A stretch of DNA of 64,000 nt from Pseudomonas mendocina (GTDB taxonomy: Bacteria; Pseudomonadota; Gammaproteobacteria; Pseudomonadales; Pseudomonadaceae): the NCBI RefSeq assembly GCF_003008615.1, contig NZ_CP027657.1, positions 1-64,000 on the forward strand, written 5' to 3'. Below, piece by piece: positions 63,573-64,000 of this stretch. Position numbers and translations under genes: made by a program. The notes below the pieces were generated by a model. That model was not told where the DNA came from and ran no database searches. It saw only the letters and a list, made by a program, of their open reading frames with translations. Position 1 is the stretch's first letter, and each line of letters starts with the position of its first letter.

Positions 63573-64000
63573 GCGGATTCTCCTTCGCTGGCCAGGCAAT
63601 CGAGTAGTGCCTGGCCCATCAGCTCCCGGCGCCAGCCGCGCAGAGAGTCGGGCAATTGGTATGGGCCATTGGGGTAACCGCTTTTCAGCAGAGCCTCCAG
63701 GGTTTTCTTGCGCAGCATCAACTCGGGCACGATGTCCAGGCGCTCGCCCTCCTGCTGGCCGATGGCACGCAGTTTCTTCAGCAGGGCCGAGGCCTCGATC
63801 GGCAGCGGTTCGGGCAGCGCCTGCGGCCACTGCTCGGGCGGCAGCGCCGCCGCATCGCGAATCAGCTGCAGCAGGGTCTCGCCATCCTGACGCACGGTTT
63901 TCGGATGCATGTCCTCGATCCGCGCCAGTGCTACCAGGTTGTCCGGCTGGGTGCGCGCCAACGGCCACAGCGAATGCTCGCGCAGAATGCGGTTACGCGG
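63569..64000 (-). CDS. rnd: Ribonuclease D, C-terminal part (5' end outside window)
   Basis: The last 143 residues: [22 protein letters not shown] enters the HRDC domain ([23 protein letters not shown]), followed by [23 protein letters not shown] and [15 protein letters not shown]. RNase D trims tRNA 3' ends. The catalytic DEDD domain lies beyond the right edge. Confidence 0.92.
   Translation of the reverse strand, partial: PRNRILREHSLWPLARTQPDNLVALARIEDMHPKTVRQDGETLLQLIRDAAALPPEQWPQALPEPLPIEASALLKKLRAIGQQEGERLDIVPELMLRKKTLEALLKSGYPNGPYQLPDSLRGWRRELMGQALLDCLASEGESA

Overview
The window is a chromosomal segment of a Pseudomonas species. GC is high, and gene order matches blocks known from P. 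aeruginosa: dusA-tal-rssC-rssB-PilZ-mlaA-thioesterase-HAD-DUF4404-queF, and ligA-zipA-smc-gntR-alkB-xdhABC-guaD. Repeat style and the alkane monooxygenase gene suggest the mendocina/oleovorans group, but that is inference. The first 26 kb is the right-hand part of a lambda-like prophage whose left end lies outside the window.

Prophage (1 to about 26.0 kb). The leftward late operon carries a lambda-type head module read right to left: two small membrane proteins (holin candidates), terminase small and large subunits, gpW, portal, ClpP/S49-type protease with a nested scaffold start, decoration protein D, capsid E and one partial gene. Upstream is a leftward early operon: Cro/YdaS-like protein, an array of hairpins, CII-like regulator, TraR/DksA zinc finger, three small or accessory genes, a primase-polymerase/helicase, an iteron-like repeat cluster, and a candidate Q-type antiterminator followed by two intrinsic terminators. 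The CI-like S24 repressor (14.7 kb) sits between two operator clusters built on TTAGC-N4-GCTAA. The rightward early operon (15.67-24.82 kb) carries KilAC-, DUF2303-, HD- and PrtN-family genes, an ATPase-like membrane protein and a cytosine methyltransferase locus. Two opposite-strand membrane-protein genes are inserted in it. It ends at a bidirectional terminator facing the integrase, which lies next to dusA.

Host region (26.0-64.0 kb). In order: dusA, a Fur-like regulator, transaldolase, the rssC/rssB pair, PilZ, mlaA, thioesterase, HAD-like, DUF4404 and queF; an RND pump with its adaptor; an ABC-2 exporter; a transglutaminase-like gene; fadE; a PA2817-family gene; a duplicated tRNA-Gly/tRNA-Glu cluster with a clear promoter; a membrane coiled-coil protein; a GST; ligA, zipA, smc; a GntR regulator divergent from alkB; a purine-degradation operon (xdhA, xdhB, small ORF, xdhC) followed by guaD; a 2-hydroxyacid dehydrogenase; ycgL; and the 3' part of rnd. 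REP-type repeats lie in several intergenic gaps.

Most unusual signals. (1) A family of RNA-type hairpins has unrelated stems but a common loop CTCTGAC, always in the sense orientation of the phage early transcripts. Five are arrayed between cro and cII, and four copies of the motif lie just upstream of rightward early genes. (2) Two methyltransferase-type reading frames overlap almost completely on the same strand at 23.2-24.0 kb. (3) Seven exact copies of TGTGTAAGGT lie beside the replication gene. (4) A tandem pair of two-TM proteins has displaced a methyltransferase gene. (5) ligA has a mosaic composition.
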